In this document: piece after piece, positions 19,218 to 28,343 of the stretch
Position numbering within the stretch: position 1 is the first letter of the stretch
Layout: each line of letters begins with the position of its first letter
NCBI RefSeq assembly: GCF_900199455.1
Contig: NZ_FZQR01000013.1
Span: 159,280 to 223,279, forward strand
DNA from: Mesorhizobium carmichaelinearum
Lineage (GTDB): Bacteria > Pseudomonadota > Alphaproteobacteria > Rhizobiales > Rhizobiaceae
Reading direction: 5' to 3'
DNA: 64,000 nucleotides
Notes under the pieces: generated by a model
What the model saw: the letters and a program-made list of their open reading frames with translations, nothing else
What the model was told of the DNA's origin: nothing
Databases searched by the model: none
Translations under genes and position numbers: made by a program

Positions 19218-21302
19218 ATGAAAGAGAATTTTCCAGCGCAAGCGCGCGATTCCCTGGGAAATGTCGTTGCCGGCATCGATGTCGGCGGAACCTTCACCGA
19301 CCTGCTTCTGATCGACGGCAAGGACGGCGGCAAGGTGCATATCGCCAAGACGCCGACCACGGTCGACAACCAGGCCTTCGGCGTGGTTTCGGCGCTCGGC
19401 GCCACCGGTTTTGCGATCGACGGCATCGACCTCATCGTGCATGGCACGACCACCACCACCAATGCCGTGCTGGAGCGCCGGCTGGCCAAGACCGGCATGA
19501 TCACCACGCGCGGTTTTCGCGACGTGATCGAGCTTGGCCGGCGCACGCGGCCGCAGCCCTATGGCATGACCGGCACTTTCGTTCCGATCATCCCGCGCAA
19601 TCTCAGGCTCGAAGTGTCGGAACGCGTCGAGGCGTCGGGTGCGGTGCGCACGCCGCTCGATGAGGCCGGGATGCGCGAGGCGGTGAAGGCGCTGATCGCG
19701 GCCGGCTGCGAATCCCTCGTCATCCACTTCCTGCATTCCTACGCCAACCCTGCGCATGAGCGGCGCGCCGCCGAAATCGCCGCCGAGCTCTGGCCGAATA
19801 GCTACATCACCACGGGCCACGCGCTGCTGTCGGAAGCGCGCGAATTCGAGCGTGGGGTGACGGCTTCCGTCAACGCCTCGGTGCAGCCGATCCTCGAACG
19901 CTATGTCGAGCGGCTGCGCAAGGAACTGGCTGCGAAAGGCTATGCCCGCGACTTCCTGATCATGAACGGCAATGGCGGGATGATCTCGGCCCGCTTCGTC
20001 ACACGTGAATCGGCCAAGACCGTGATGTCCGGCCCGGCCTCCGGCGTCATCGCCGCCGCCTATACGGGCAAGCGCGCCGGCTTCGAAAACCTCGTCACCT
20101 ACGACATGGGCGGCACTTCGACCGACGTGGCGCTGATCCGCAACGCCGAACCGGCGGTGTCGAACGAGATCGAGATCGAATATGCCATGCCGATCCATGT
20201 GCCGATGGTGGCGGTGCACACGGTCGGCGCCGGCGGCGGCTCGATCGCCCGCGTCGACGCGGCCGGCCTGATCCAGATCGGCCCGGAAAGTGCCGGCGCC
20301 AATCCCGGCCCGATCTGCTACGGCCGCGGCGGCCTGGAGCCGACCATAACCGACGCCAATCTGGTGCTCGGCCGGCTGGCGCCGAAAAAGCTGCTGGCGG
20401 TCGAAAACCCGGTCACGTCAGAGCGCGTCACCGGCATCTTTGAAGACAAGATCGGCAAGGCGACCGGCCTGTCTGGCGTCGAGGCGGCGGGCGCGGTGCT
20501 GCGGCTCGGCAACATGAAGATGGCCGGCGCCATCCGCATGGTCTCGGTGTCGCGCGGCCACGACCCGCGCGATTTCGCGCTGTTTGCCTTCGGTGGCGCC
20601 GGGCCGCTGCATGCCACGGCACTCGCCCGCGAACTCGGCCTGCCGCGTGTTCTGGTGCCGGCACGCCCCGGCATCACCAACGCGCTCGGCTGCGTCGTCG
20701 CCGATCTGCGCCACGACTTCGTCAACACCATCAACCAGCCGGTCGCGGTTCTCGATGAAGCCCAGCTTCATCAAGTATTGGAACGGCATCGAAACGAAGG
20801 CGAAGAGCTGATCGGCAAGGAAGCGGTGAAGCCGGAGACGATCCGCGTCACCCACTCCGCCGACATGCAGTTCGTCGGCCAGACCCACATCATCAACGTG
20901 CCGCTGCCCTCGTCGTCGGTGACCCGGCTAGAATTGCAAGCGCTGTTCGAAAAAGCCTATTTCGCCCGCTTCAAGGTCGAGCTGCCGGAAATCCGCGCCA
21001 ATCTGGTCAACCTCAACACTTCGGTCACCGGTGTGCGGCCCGCGATCGACCTGTCGCGGCTGATCGACCCGGCCGGCCGCGCCGAGACGCTCGAAGAAGC
21101 GCTGCGCGAGATAAGACCAGTCTGGTACGCCGGACACTGGCACGACACGCCGGTGTATGCGCGCGAAAAACTGCCGCTCGATGCCATCATCGAAGGCCCG
21201 GCGATCCTCGAACAGATGGACGCCACCACCGTGCTCGAACCCGGCGACCGCGCAAGATCGGACGCCGACGGCAACATCATCATCGACATTGGCGAGGCCT
21301 GA
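19218..21302 (+). CDS. Hydantoinase/oxoprolinase subunit A (HyuA family)
   Basis: ATP-dependent subunit of N-methylhydantoinase or 5-oxoprolinase-type enzymes, 694 residues, the usual size. The N-terminal Hydant_A_N domain holds AGIDVGGTFTDLLLID (about residues 16-31), the ASKHA ATP-binding loop. HGTTTTTNAVLER follows, then YDMGGTSTDVALI in the Hydantoinase_A core and a GGAGPLHA motif. HyuB starts 1 nt after the stop, so the two form a complex from one transcript. The substrate (5-oxoproline, hydantoins, or acetone-like carboxylation) cannot be decided. Confidence 0.9.
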   Translation: MKENFPAQARDSLGNVVAGIDVGGTFTDLLLIDGKDGGKVHIAKTPTTVDNQAFGVVSALGATGFAIDGIDLIVHGTTTTTNAVLERRLAKTGMITTRGFRDVIELGRRTRPQPYGMTGTFVPIIPRNLRLEVSERVEASGAVRTPLDEAGMREAVKALIAAGCESLVIHFLHSYANPAHERRAAEIAAELWPNSYITTGHALLSEAREFERGVTASVNASVQPILERYVERLRKELAAKGYARDFLIMNGNGGMISARFVTRESAKTVMSGPASGVIAAAYTGKRAGFENLVTYDMGGTSTDVALIRNAEPAVSNEIEIEYAMPIHVPMVAVHTVGAGGGSIARVDAAGLIQIGPESAGANPGPICYGRGGLEPTITDANLVLGRLAPKKLLAVENPVTSERVTGIFEDKIGKATGLSGVEAAGAVLRLGNMKMAGAIRMVSVSRGHDPRDFALFAFGGAGPLHATALARELGLPRVLVPARPGITNALGCVVADLRHDFVNTINQPVAVLDEAQLHQVLERHRNEGEELIGKEAVKPETIRVTHSADMQFVGQTHIINVPLPSSSVTRLELQALFEKAYFARFKVELPEIRANLVNLNTSVTGVRPAIDLSRLIDPAGRAETLEEALREIRPVWYAGHWHDTPVYAREKLPLDAIIEGPAILEQMDATTVLEPGDRARSDADGNIIIDIGEA

Positions 21303-21303
21303 G

Positions 21304-23010
21304 ATGCCTGACATTGATATGGCAAAGCTCGACGCCATCACGCTTTCGGTCCTCCAGGCCGCCTTGCAGCAGGTCTGCGACGAGATGGACCTGACCTTTT
21401 CCCGTGCAGCCTTCTCGCCGGTCATTGCGGAAGCCAATGACCGTTCCGACGGCATCTATTCGGCCGTCGACGGCTCGCTGATCGCACAGGGAAGCCAGGG
21501 CCTGCCGGTGTTCGTCGGCGTCATGCAGTATTCGACGAAAACGGTGATCGAGATGATCGCCGACGGCCGCTGCCTGGCGCCGGAGCCCGGCGACATCTAC
21601 ATCGTCAACGACCCCTATCTCGGCGGCACCCATCTCATGGATGTCCGCTTCGCCATGCCGGTCTACCGGGGCGGAAAAATCTTTTGCTGGCTGTCCAACA
21701 CCGGTCACTGGCCCGACATTGGCGGTTCGGTGCCGGGTGGCTTTTCCGCCTCCGCCACCGCCGTCGAGCAGGAAGGCCTGCGGCTGCCACCCGTAAAACT
21801 GTTCAAGAAAGGCGTGCTCGATCCCGAAATCTACGCCATCATCTGCTCCAACATCCGCGTCGCCGACCAGCGCATCGGCGATATCAGGGCGCAGGCCGCC
21901 GCGCTGCTGATCGGTCAGGATCGGCTCAACGGAATCCTGGATCGTTACGGAGACGAAACCGTTATCGAGGCGATCGCCGAGTTGCGCCGCCGAGCCGCCG
22001 AGCAGATGCGCGCCAACATAGCGGCCATTCCCGATGGCACCTATAGTTCCAAGGCCTTTGTCGATTCCGACGGCGTGGTCAACGAGCCGCTGACCATCGC
22101 CCTCGCGGTGGAGAAGCAGGGCGATACGCTGACCTTCGATTTTACCGGCTCGTCGAAACCCTGCGCCGGGCCGATGAACAGCGTGCTGGCGACGACGCTG
22201 TCGTCGGTCTACCTCGCCATGCGTCATATCTTTCCGGATGTACCGATCAGTGCCGGCGCTTTCGAGCCGCTGATCGTCAAGCGGCCGGAAGGCACCTTCC
22301 TCGACGCGAAGTACCCGCGGCCCGTGTCCGGCTGTGCGGCCGAAGTGTCGCAGCGCATCGCCGAGGCGGTGTTCGCGGCGATGGTGCAGGCATTGCCGGA
22401 CAAGGTGACGGCGGCCCCCGCCGGCTCCAGCGGCAATTTCGCGCTCGGCGGCAACGATCCGGCGCGCGGCCGCGATTACGTCATGTACCAGATCTCCGGT
22501 GGCGGCTATGGCGGCAATTCGGGCCATGACGGCCTGACCAATGGCTGCTCGACCATCGGCATTTCCAAATCGCCGCCGGTCGAGATCATGGAGCAGGCCT
22601 TTCCGGTGCTCTATCGCCACTACGCCTTGCGCGAAGGCTCGGGCGGCGCCGGCAAGCATCGCGGCGGCTTCGGCCTCGCCTATGAGGTCGAAATCCTGCG
22701 CGGCGATGCGCGAGCCTCCTTCGTCATGGATCACGGCCGTTTCGGCCCGCAAGGCGCGCTCGGCGGCAGCGATGGCGCGGTGAACACGGTGACCGTGTTC
22801 CGCAACGGCGAGGAACACGTGCCGCCGCATCTGTCCAAGGAACAGGACATCCCGCTCAAGGCCGGCGACCGCGTGCGCGTCGGCACGCCGGGCGGTGGCG
22901 GCTACGGCGATCCGCGCGAGCGTGATCCGGAACTGGTCGCCGAAGACGTCAGGCTTGGTTATTATACGGAAGAGCAAGCCAGGGAGATGTTCGGGGGTGG
23001 TCGAGGATAA
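21304..23010 (+). CDS. Hydantoinase/oxoprolinase subunit B (HyuB family)
   Basis: Partner of HyuA in an amidohydrolase or carboxylase complex, 568 residues. The start at 21304 follows the HyuA stop by 1 nt; upstream frame extension is antisense-like noise. Family features: EMDLTFSRAAFSPVI near residue 30, NDPYLGGTHLMD near 102, GNSGHDG and the GTPGGGGYGDP end. The C-terminus overlaps the start of the small CPCC-like gene by 14 nt. Confidence 0.9.
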   Translation: MPDIDMAKLDAITLSVLQAALQQVCDEMDLTFSRAAFSPVIAEANDRSDGIYSAVDGSLIAQGSQGLPVFVGVMQYSTKTVIEMIADGRCLAPEPGDIYIVNDPYLGGTHLMDVRFAMPVYRGGKIFCWLSNTGHWPDIGGSVPGGFSASATAVEQEGLRLPPVKLFKKGVLDPEIYAIICSNIRVADQRIGDIRAQAAALLIGQDRLNGILDRYGDETVIEAIAELRRRAAEQMRANIAAIPDGTYSSKAFVDSDGVVNEPLTIALAVEKQGDTLTFDFTGSSKPCAGPMNSVLATTLSSVYLAMRHIFPDVPISAGAFEPLIVKRPEGTFLDAKYPRPVSGCAAEVSQRIAEAVFAAMVQALPDKVTAAPAGSSGNFALGGNDPARGRDYVMYQISGGGYGGNSGHDGLTNGCSTIGISKSPPVEIMEQAFPVLYRHYALREGSGGAGKHRGGFGLAYEVEILRGDARASFVMDHGRFGPQGALGGSDGAVNTVTVFRNGEEHVPPHLSKEQDIPLKAGDRVRVGTPGGGGYGDPRERDPELVAEDVRLGYYTEEQAREMFGGGRG

Positions 23011-23365
23011 GTTCAAGTGCCGCGTTTGCGGATTGAGCCAGTTCCCGGATCTGCCATGGGGCGAGGACGGGCAAGACCCCACCTACTTCATATGCGCATG
23101 TTGCGGAGTGGAGGCCGGGTACGAAGATGATGGTCTTCAAAACTGTTTGTTCATTCGCCAGCATTGGGTGGAAATCAGGCGGTGCGAATGGTTCGCGCCG
23201 AAGGAGCGGCCTGTCGATTGGGATATGGCCGTCCAGATCAGAGGCATCCCGTTGGCCTACAAAGGCGCTGACGACGAGCGGCTGATCCAGACCTATCTGG
23301 ACGCCGGAGAGCCATCTCCAAAAGGTTTGGCTGCCTTGAGCGCGGTTGAGAAGCCGAGCCGGTAG
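22997..23365 (+). CDS. Small cysteine-rich CPCC-like protein
   Basis: About 122 residues from a GTG with AGGGAG 10 nt upstream, overlapping the 3' end of hyuB. The N-terminus has two cysteine pairs, CRVCG near residue 8 and CACCG near residue 30, with the intervening PWG.DG..PTYFIC pattern. This resembles the Pfam Cysteine-rich CPCC family, so a zinc-ribbon-like fold is likely. The C-terminal half is rich in charged residues. Function unknown. The overlap suggests co-transcription with the hydantoinase genes, but similar proteins often occur alone. Confidence 0.7.
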   Translation: MVEDKFKCRVCGLSQFPDLPWGEDGQDPTYFICACCGVEAGYEDDGLQNCLFIRQHWVEIRRCEWFAPKERPVDWDMAVQIRGIPLAYKGADDERLIQTYLDAGEPSPKGLAALSAVEKPSR

Positions 23366-23463
23366 CGCGCTATAGCGCCGTGATCGCCGCAGCACATGTC
23401 GTTTCCGTCTCCGCCGGGAGCACCAAAGCCCGTAGACTTCCGCAGTCAACGGAGATCTGGAAC

Positions 23464-24240
23464 ATGCGTCTTTTCGGTCGTTTCGTGCTTGCCGCTTCCG
23501 TCGCCCTTACGCTTGCCACCGGTGCTGCTTCCGCCCAGGACAAAAAACTCAGGATCGGCACCGAGGGCGCCTATCCGCCCTTCAACTATGCCAGTGCCGA
23601 CGGCACGCTCGGCGGCTTCGACATCGATCTCGGCAAGGCGCTGTGCGCCGAGATGAAGGCCGAATGCGAATTCACCGTGCAGGATTTCGACGGCTCGATC
23701 CCGGCGCTGCAGGCCGGCAAGTTCGATGCCATCATCAACATCACCATCACGCCGGAGCGGGCCGAAAAGGTCGAGTTCACCCATAAATACTACCAGACGC
23801 CGCCGGCCATCGCAGTGCCGAAGGATTCGACCATCGCTGGCACCTCGCCGGACGATTTGAAAGGCAAGGTGCTGGGCGTGCAGACTGCCACCATCCACCA
23901 GAAATTCGCTGAGCAGAAATATGCGGGCTCGACGATCAAGGCCTATCCGACCGGCGATGACGCCCACACCGACATGACCAATGGCCGCCTCGATGCGATG
24001 ATGGATGGCTCGATCATCCTGACCGAATGGCTGAAGAAGCCCGACGGCGCCTGCTGCAAGCTGCTTGGCACGCTGACCGCCGATCCGGCCATTCACGGCC
24101 CCGGCGTCGGCATCGCGCTGCAGAAGGGCAACAAGGAACTGGCCGACAAGTTCAATGCGGCCATAGACGCGCTGCGCGCCAACGGAAAATACAAGGAAAT
24201 CAACGACAAGTACTTTGCCTTCGACGTCTACGGCACCTGA
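23464..24240 (+). CDS. Amino-acid ABC transporter substrate-binding protein (HisJ/polar type), orphan
   Basis: Periplasmic receptor, 258 residues. A signal peptide of about 23 residues ends in ASA before QDKK. Family-3 binding-protein signature GGFDIDLGKALCAEM is near residue 56, and DAIINITITPERAEKVEFT follows. The start is the ATG at 23464; upstream codons in frame lack features. No permease or ATPase lies beside it, and a strong terminator follows directly, so it must work with a transporter encoded elsewhere or act as a sensor ligand-binder. The ligand is probably a basic or polar amino acid. Confidence 0.9.
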   Translation: MRLFGRFVLAASVALTLATGAASAQDKKLRIGTEGAYPPFNYASADGTLGGFDIDLGKALCAEMKAECEFTVQDFDGSIPALQAGKFDAIINITITPERAEKVEFTHKYYQTPPAIAVPKDSTIAGTSPDDLKGKVLGVQTATIHQKFAEQKYAGSTIKAYPTGDDAHTDMTNGRLDAMMDGSIILTEWLKKPDGACCKLLGTLTADPAIHGPGVGIALQKGNKELADKFNAAIDALRANGKYKEINDKYFAFDVYGT

Positions 24241-24260
24241 GACCGACAACAAAAGCCTTC

Positions 24261-24288
24261 CGGCAGCGCCGCTTGGCGCTGCCGTTTT
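24261..24288 (+). terminator. Rho-independent terminator after the orphan binding protein
   Basis: A perfect 10-bp stem CGGCAGCGCC / GGCGCTGCCG (24261-24270, 24275-24284) with loop GCTT is followed by TTTT (24285-24288). It begins 20 nt after the stop codon and ends 5 nt before the next ATG, so the following gene needs its own start signal or read-through. Confidence 0.85.
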
Positions 24289-24293
24289 CATGA

Positions 24294-25424
24294 ATGATGG
24301 AGACCTTCTTGGCTGAGCGGCGTTCCCCTTTTTACAGCAGCATTGTCGGGCTCGGCGCGACCATGGGTCGGGTCGGCGGCGATTTCATCTCGGCCAAATA
24401 TTATTCCGGCATCGCCGACGAGCACCTGAACACGCGTAGGCATGTCGGCGTCCAGGACCTCAGCACCATGGGCAAGATGGACATTAAGGGGCCGGACGCC
24501 GAGGCGCTGGTCAACCATGTCATCGTCAACGATGCGGCTGCGATGAAACCGGGCCAGGTCCGCTATTCCACCATCTGCCGCGAGGATGGCGGCATCATGG
24601 ACGACCTCACCGTGTTCCGGCTGGCGCCGGAGCATTTCATGCTGGTCACCGGCTCGGTCAACCGCCTGAAGATGCTGCCCTGGCTGCAGCATCATGCCCA
24701 GGGGCGGAAAGCCTATGTCACCGACATCACCGCCGCCATCGCCTTCCCGACCATCCAGGGTCCGCGCTCCCGCGAACTGTTGAAGGCGCTGGTCTCGGAT
24801 GCCGATCTCGACGGGCTGAAGCGCTGGGCGTTCACACCAGGGCATGTCAACGGCACAAGGGTACTGATCTCACGCACCGGCGTCACCGGCGAGCTCGGCT
24901 TCGAACTCTTCGTGCCTGCCGACGAAGCAGCCTCGGTCTGGGACGTCCTGATGCGGACGGGAGCGGACTTCGGCCTGAAACCCTATGGTGTGCTGGCAAT
25001 GTTCACGCTCGGCCTGGAAAAGGCCTATCCGGCGCATGGCATCGACATGGACGAGACCCGCACGCCGTTCCATGTCGGCCTCGACCGCTGGATCAAGTTC
25101 GACAAGGGCGATTTCATCGGCCGCGAAGCCCTGCTCAAGATTCGGGACAAGAGCCTCGACGAGCGCTGGACCGGCCTGATCCTCGACGGCGATAAACCGG
25201 CCGCGACAGGTGCCCGTGTATTGGCCGATGGCGAGGATGCAGGCATCGTCACCTACAGCGACCACGGCCATTCCCTCGGCAAGGTGCTGGCGACCGCGCA
25301 TCTACGGCTGCCCTTCACGGCTGTCGGCACCGAACTCAGCATCGAGATCGATAGCAAGCCGGCCCGCGCGGTCGTGGCGCCGATGCCGTTCTTCGATCCG
25401 GAAGGGACTAGGTTGCGGGCTTAG
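24294..25424 (+). CDS. GcvT-like aminomethyltransferase/demethylase family protein
   Basis: 376 residues of the folate-binding GcvT/DmdA/YgfZ superfamily. Visible are DLSTMGKMDIKGPDAEALV near residue 56, the folate-pocket TGVTGELGFELFVPADEA near 198, KAYPAHGIDMDETRTP near 242 and a C-terminal OB-like domain. No other glycine-cleavage genes are nearby, so it is unlikely to be the T-protein of that complex. It could demethylate a methylated amine or sulfonium compound. It starts right after a terminator. The stop codon falls inside the left end of the repeat at 25421. Confidence 0.75.
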   Translation: MMETFLAERRSPFYSSIVGLGATMGRVGGDFISAKYYSGIADEHLNTRRHVGVQDLSTMGKMDIKGPDAEALVNHVIVNDAAAMKPGQVRYSTICREDGGIMDDLTVFRLAPEHFMLVTGSVNRLKMLPWLQHHAQGRKAYVTDITAAIAFPTIQGPRSRELLKALVSDADLDGLKRWAFTPGHVNGTRVLISRTGVTGELGFELFVPADEAASVWDVLMRTGADFGLKPYGVLAMFTLGLEKAYPAHGIDMDETRTPFHVGLDRWIKFDKGDFIGREALLKIRDKSLDERWTGLILDGDKPAATGARVLADGEDAGIVTYSDHGHSLGKVLATAHLRLPFTAVGTELSIEIDSKPARAVVAPMPFFDPEGTRLRA

Positions 25425-25636
25425 CCGGAACGCCCATCACTTCGTCATCCACGGGCGGAGCAAGGAGCGAAGCGACGCGGCGCAGACCCGAGGATCCATG
25501 CCGGGACTCCAACGCGTCACCACGGTGCGGATTCTGCTCCGCTGTACTCTTCGGCCCAGGTCGCGGCATGGATCCTCGGGTCTCCGCGACGCCGCTTCGC
25601 GGCTGCTCCGCCCGTGGATGACGAAGTTGAGGGAGG
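25421..25636. repeat. About 215-bp inverted-repeat intergenic element, copy A
   Basis: The left 90 bp (25421-25510) match 43741-43830 with one visible mismatch. The ends are inverted repeats of each other (CTTCGTCATCCACGGGCGGAGC near 25440, and its complement near 25606-25628). It looks like a MITE or palindromic unit. It fills the gap between the convergent gcvT-like and metI genes, and its left end supplies the TAG stop of the former. Confidence 0.8.
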
Positions 25637-25663
25637 CCCGCCTAACCTCAATGTTCAGCCGGC

Positions 25664-26320
25664 TCACCCCCGCCGGTCCAACCTCGCCACCAATCGATCC
25701 CCCGCCCACTGGATGCCACACACCAGGATGATCAGCACGATGACCACTGCGACCATCACCGAGGTCTCGAAACGCTGATAGCCGTAGCGGATGGCGAGGT
25801 CGCCGAGGCCGCCGGCGCCGATCGCGCCAGCCATGGCCGAGGCGCCGATCAGCGTCACCAGCGTCACGGTGAAGCCGGCAACGATGGCGGGGAGCGCCTC
25901 GGGCACCAGCACCTCGCGGATGATCGTCCAGCGGTTGCCGCCCATGGCCCGCGCCGCCTCGATCAGCCCATGGTCGACCTCGCGCAGCGACACTTCGGCT
26001 ATGCGCGCGTAGTAGGGCGTGGCGGCGATCGACAGCGGCACGATGGCGGCCCAGGTGCCGATCGAGGTGCCGACGATCAGCCGTGTCAGCGGAATCAGCG
26101 CCACCAGCAGGATGATGAACGGCACCGAGCGGAAGCCGTTGATAATTGCGGCGAGCGCGCGGTTGACCCACAGGTTTTCGGCAATGCCGCCGCGTTCGGT
26201 TGATATCAAGGCCAGCCCAAGCGGCAGGCCGAAGACCAGCGAGATCAGGCCGGAGGCGGCCGTCATCAGCACCGTTTCCCAGATCGACCGCAGCAGAAGC
26301 TCAAACAGGATTGGCGACAT
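25664..26320 (-). CDS. metI: Methionine ABC transporter permease
   Basis: Inner-membrane permease of the D/L-methionine importer, 218 residues with about five hydrophobic segments. Its docking loop reads HGLIEAARAMGGNRWTIIREVLVPEALP, typical of MetI. The ATG at 26318-26320 is chosen over a TTG two codons earlier. It overlaps the end of metN by 20 nt, implying translational coupling. Last gene of metQ-metN-metI. Confidence 0.92.
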   Translation of the reverse strand: MSPILFELLLRSIWETVLMTAASGLISLVFGLPLGLALISTERGGIAENLWVNRALAAIINGFRSVPFIILLVALIPLTRLIVGTSIGTWAAIVPLSIAATPYYARIAEVSLREVDHGLIEAARAMGGNRWTIIREVLVPEALPAIVAGFTVTLVTLIGASAMAGAIGAGGLGDLAIRYGYQRFETSVMVAVVIVLIILVCGIQWAGDRLVARLDRRG

Positions 26321-27398
26321 GGCCAAGCACCTCCACCCGCGCCTGGCGGGCCTTCAGGAATGTGATGACGTCAGCGAGGTGGCTTGCATCGCTGCCGGGA
26401 ACGGAGAGAAACAGCGTGCCGACGGGCTGCTGCTGGATATAGTCGATGCCGCCATGGACGAGGCGGAAGGCGCCTGGAACAGAAGTGGCAAGGTCGGAAA
26501 GCAGCGGCCCGCTTGCGGCTTCGCCGGCAACGTCGACGCGCAGGATCGTCTCGGCTCCGGAAGCCGGCAGCAGCCTTGCCGCCAGTTCGGTCGGCAGTTG
26601 CGGCCGGATGGCGCCGAGCAGGCTTTTGGTGATGTCCGACTGCGGATCGGCGAACACCGACCAGACCGGTCCTTGCTCGACGATGCGCCCGGCATCGATC
26701 ACCGCCACGCGGTCGGCGATCGAGCGGATCACTTCCATCTCATGGGTGATCAAAAGGATGGTCAGGCCAAGCTGCCGATTGATGTCTTTCAACAGCGTGA
26801 GAATGGAGCGCGTCGTCTCCGGGTCGAGCGCCGAGGTCGCCTCGTCCGACAGGAGCAGCGCCGGCCGCGCGGCCAGCGCGCGGGCGATGCCGACGCGCTG
26901 CTTCTGGCCGCCCGACAGCGACGCCGGATAGGCTTTTGCCTTCTCCGACAGCCCGACAAGTTCAAGCAGCTCTGCCGCCCGTGCCAGCCGCTCGGCTTTC
27001 GGGCGGCCCTCGATCTTCAGCGGCAGCGCCACATTCTCCTCGACGGTCTTGGCCGACAGCAGGTTGAAGTGCTGGAAGATCATGCCGATGCGCCGCCGCA
27101 GCGGCTGCAGGTCGCGCTCGCCGAGCCGGCTGATCTCACGGCCCTCGATGAACACTTCTCCGGAATCCGGACGTTCCAAGCCGTTCAGGCAGCGGATCAG
27201 CGTCGACTTGCCGGCGCCGCTGCGGCCAATAATGCCGAGGATCTCGCCCTTGCGCACCGTCAGCGAAATGCCGTCGATCGCCGGCGTCTGGCCGAACCGG
27301 CGCTTCAGATCGACAAGCCGCACCACGTCTTGCGATGCGTCGGGCTGGGCGTGGGTCGGATCGGCGATCTCCTGGGATGCCGTAATATGCTGGTTCAT
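26301..27398 (-). CDS. metN: Methionine ABC transporter ATP-binding protein
   Basis: ATPase of the methionine importer, 365 residues. Walker A GRSGAGKST is near residue 57, signature LSGGQKQR near 160, and Walker B LLLSDEATSALDPET near 178. The C-terminal NIL domain (about 285-360), which binds methionine for trans-inhibition, is present. The start at 27396-27398 is chosen; about 21 upstream codons in frame lie in the intergenic hairpin region. A roughly 25-residue N-terminal extension before the nucleotide-binding domain is slightly unusual. Confidence 0.93.
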   Translation of the reverse strand: MNQHITASQEIADPTHAQPDASQDVVRLVDLKRRFGQTPAIDGISLTVRKGEILGIIGRSGAGKSTLIRCLNGLERPDSGEVFIEGREISRLGERDLQPLRRRIGMIFQHFNLLSAKTVEENVALPLKIEGRPKAERLARAAELLELVGLSEKAKAYPASLSGGQKQRVGIARALAARPALLLSDEATSALDPETTRSILTLLKDINRQLGLTILLITHEMEVIRSIADRVAVIDAGRIVEQGPVWSVFADPQSDITKSLLGAIRPQLPTELAARLLPASGAETILRVDVAGEAASGPLLSDLATSVPGAFRLVHGGIDYIQQQPVGTLFLSVPGSDASHLADVITFLKARQARVEVLGHVANPV

Positions 27399-27429
27399 GC
27401 GTGTCCCTGTTCTCGCCAGCTCGAAACGC

Positions 27430-27463
27430 AAGTGCGGCCCGCGCTCAGGCGCGGACCGCATTT
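27430..27463 (-). terminator. Intercistronic hairpin between metQ and metN
   Basis: A 15-bp stem with one mismatch (27430-27444 with 27449-27463) and a 4-nt loop lies about 26 nt after the metQ stop. There is no T-run on the transcribed strand, so it probably stabilises or attenuates rather than terminates. That would fit higher receptor expression. Confidence 0.55.
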
Positions 27464-27488
27464 GCTCTCGAACTGGACGTCCGGCGGA

Positions 27489-28343
27489 TCAATAGGCGCT
27501 GAGGCCGGTGCCCTTGTAGACCTTGTCGAACTCGGCCTTCACCGCGTCGTTCTGGTACGAAGCCACCAGCGTCTTCACCCAGGCTGCGTTCTCATTGCCG
27601 ACCTTCACCGCGATGAAGTTGCGGTAGGGATTGTCGGCGATTGGCTCCTGCGCGATGCGGTTGTCCGGCGTCAGGCCGCTTTTCAGCGCCCAGTCGGTGT
27701 TGACCACGGCGGCGTCGAGATCCTCGACCGAGCGGCCGACGATGCCGGCATCCAATTCCTTGATCTCGACCTTCTTGGGGTTTTCCGCGATGTCGGCGGT
27801 GGTGGCGAGAATGCCGGTGCCGTCCTTCAGCTTGATCACGCCCTCATTCTGCAGCACGCGCAGCGCCCGGCCTTCATTGGACGGATCGTTGGGCACGCCG
27901 ATGACCGCTCCCTCGGGCAGGTCGGCGACCGCTTTGTACTTCTTGGAGTAGAGGCCGATCGGCCAGACGCCGGTATAGCCGACACGCACGATGTGATAGC
28001 CCTGCGTCTTGATCTGGTTGTCGAGATAGGGCTGGTGCTGGAAGGCGTTGGCGTCGATTTCGCCGCGCTCCAGTGCCTCGTTCGGCTGGGTGTAATCGTT
28101 GAACACCACGGTCTCGATGGTCAGGCCCTTTTCGGCGGCTTGAGCGACGACGACGCGCCAGACATCCTCGTCCTCGCCGCTGATGATGCCGACCTTGATC
28201 GCCTTCTTGTCCTCGGCGAAGGACGCATGCGGCGCCATCAGGCTGCCGATCGCCACGGCCGATGCGAACAGCAGAGCCAGGCCGCCGCGCCGGTTGATGG
28301 TTGACCAAAGGGAAGAGGGCAAAGTGTTGTTGACGTCGGACAT
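27489..28343 (-). CDS. metQ: Methionine ABC transporter substrate-binding protein (NlpA family)
   Basis: Periplasmic methionine receptor, 284 residues. The N-terminus is long (about 43 residues, with a hydrophobic core LALLFASAVAIGSLMA) before the mature start AEDKKAIKVGI. Family motifs: VVFNDYTQPNEALERGEIDANAFQH near residue 85 and VGVPNDPSNEGRAL-like (here IGVPNDPSNEGRALRVL). The site looks like signal peptidase I (SFA-AED); no lipobox cysteine is seen. First gene of the operon. No SAM riboswitch was recognised in the 5' region. Confidence 0.92.
   Translation of the reverse strand: MSDVNNTLPSSLWSTINRRGGLALLFASAVAIGSLMAPHASFAEDKKAIKVGIISGEDEDVWRVVVAQAAEKGLTIETVVFNDYTQPNEALERGEIDANAFQHQPYLDNQIKTQGYHIVRVGYTGVWPIGLYSKKYKAVADLPEGAVIGVPNDPSNEGRALRVLQNEGVIKLKDGTGILATTADIAENPKKVEIKELDAGIVGRSVEDLDAAVVNTDWALKSGLTPDNRIAQEPIADNPYRNFIAVKVGNENAAWVKTLVASYQNDAVKAEFDKVYKGTGLSAY

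Noticed and set aside
17999..19663. A 554-codon plus-strand open frame crossing fpr and the start of hyuA
   Set aside because: It is antisense to fpr and then out of frame in hyuA; no protein family fits.
21280..23082. A 600-codon minus-strand open frame over hyuB
   Set aside because: Antisense shadow of hyuB; composition is His/Arg/Gly-rich with no domain.
26019..28304. A 761-codon plus-strand open frame across the methionine operon
   Set aside because: It is the antisense shadow of metI, metN and metQ. High-GC third positions keep the opposite strand open, and the protein is Arg/Gly/Asp-rich without motifs.
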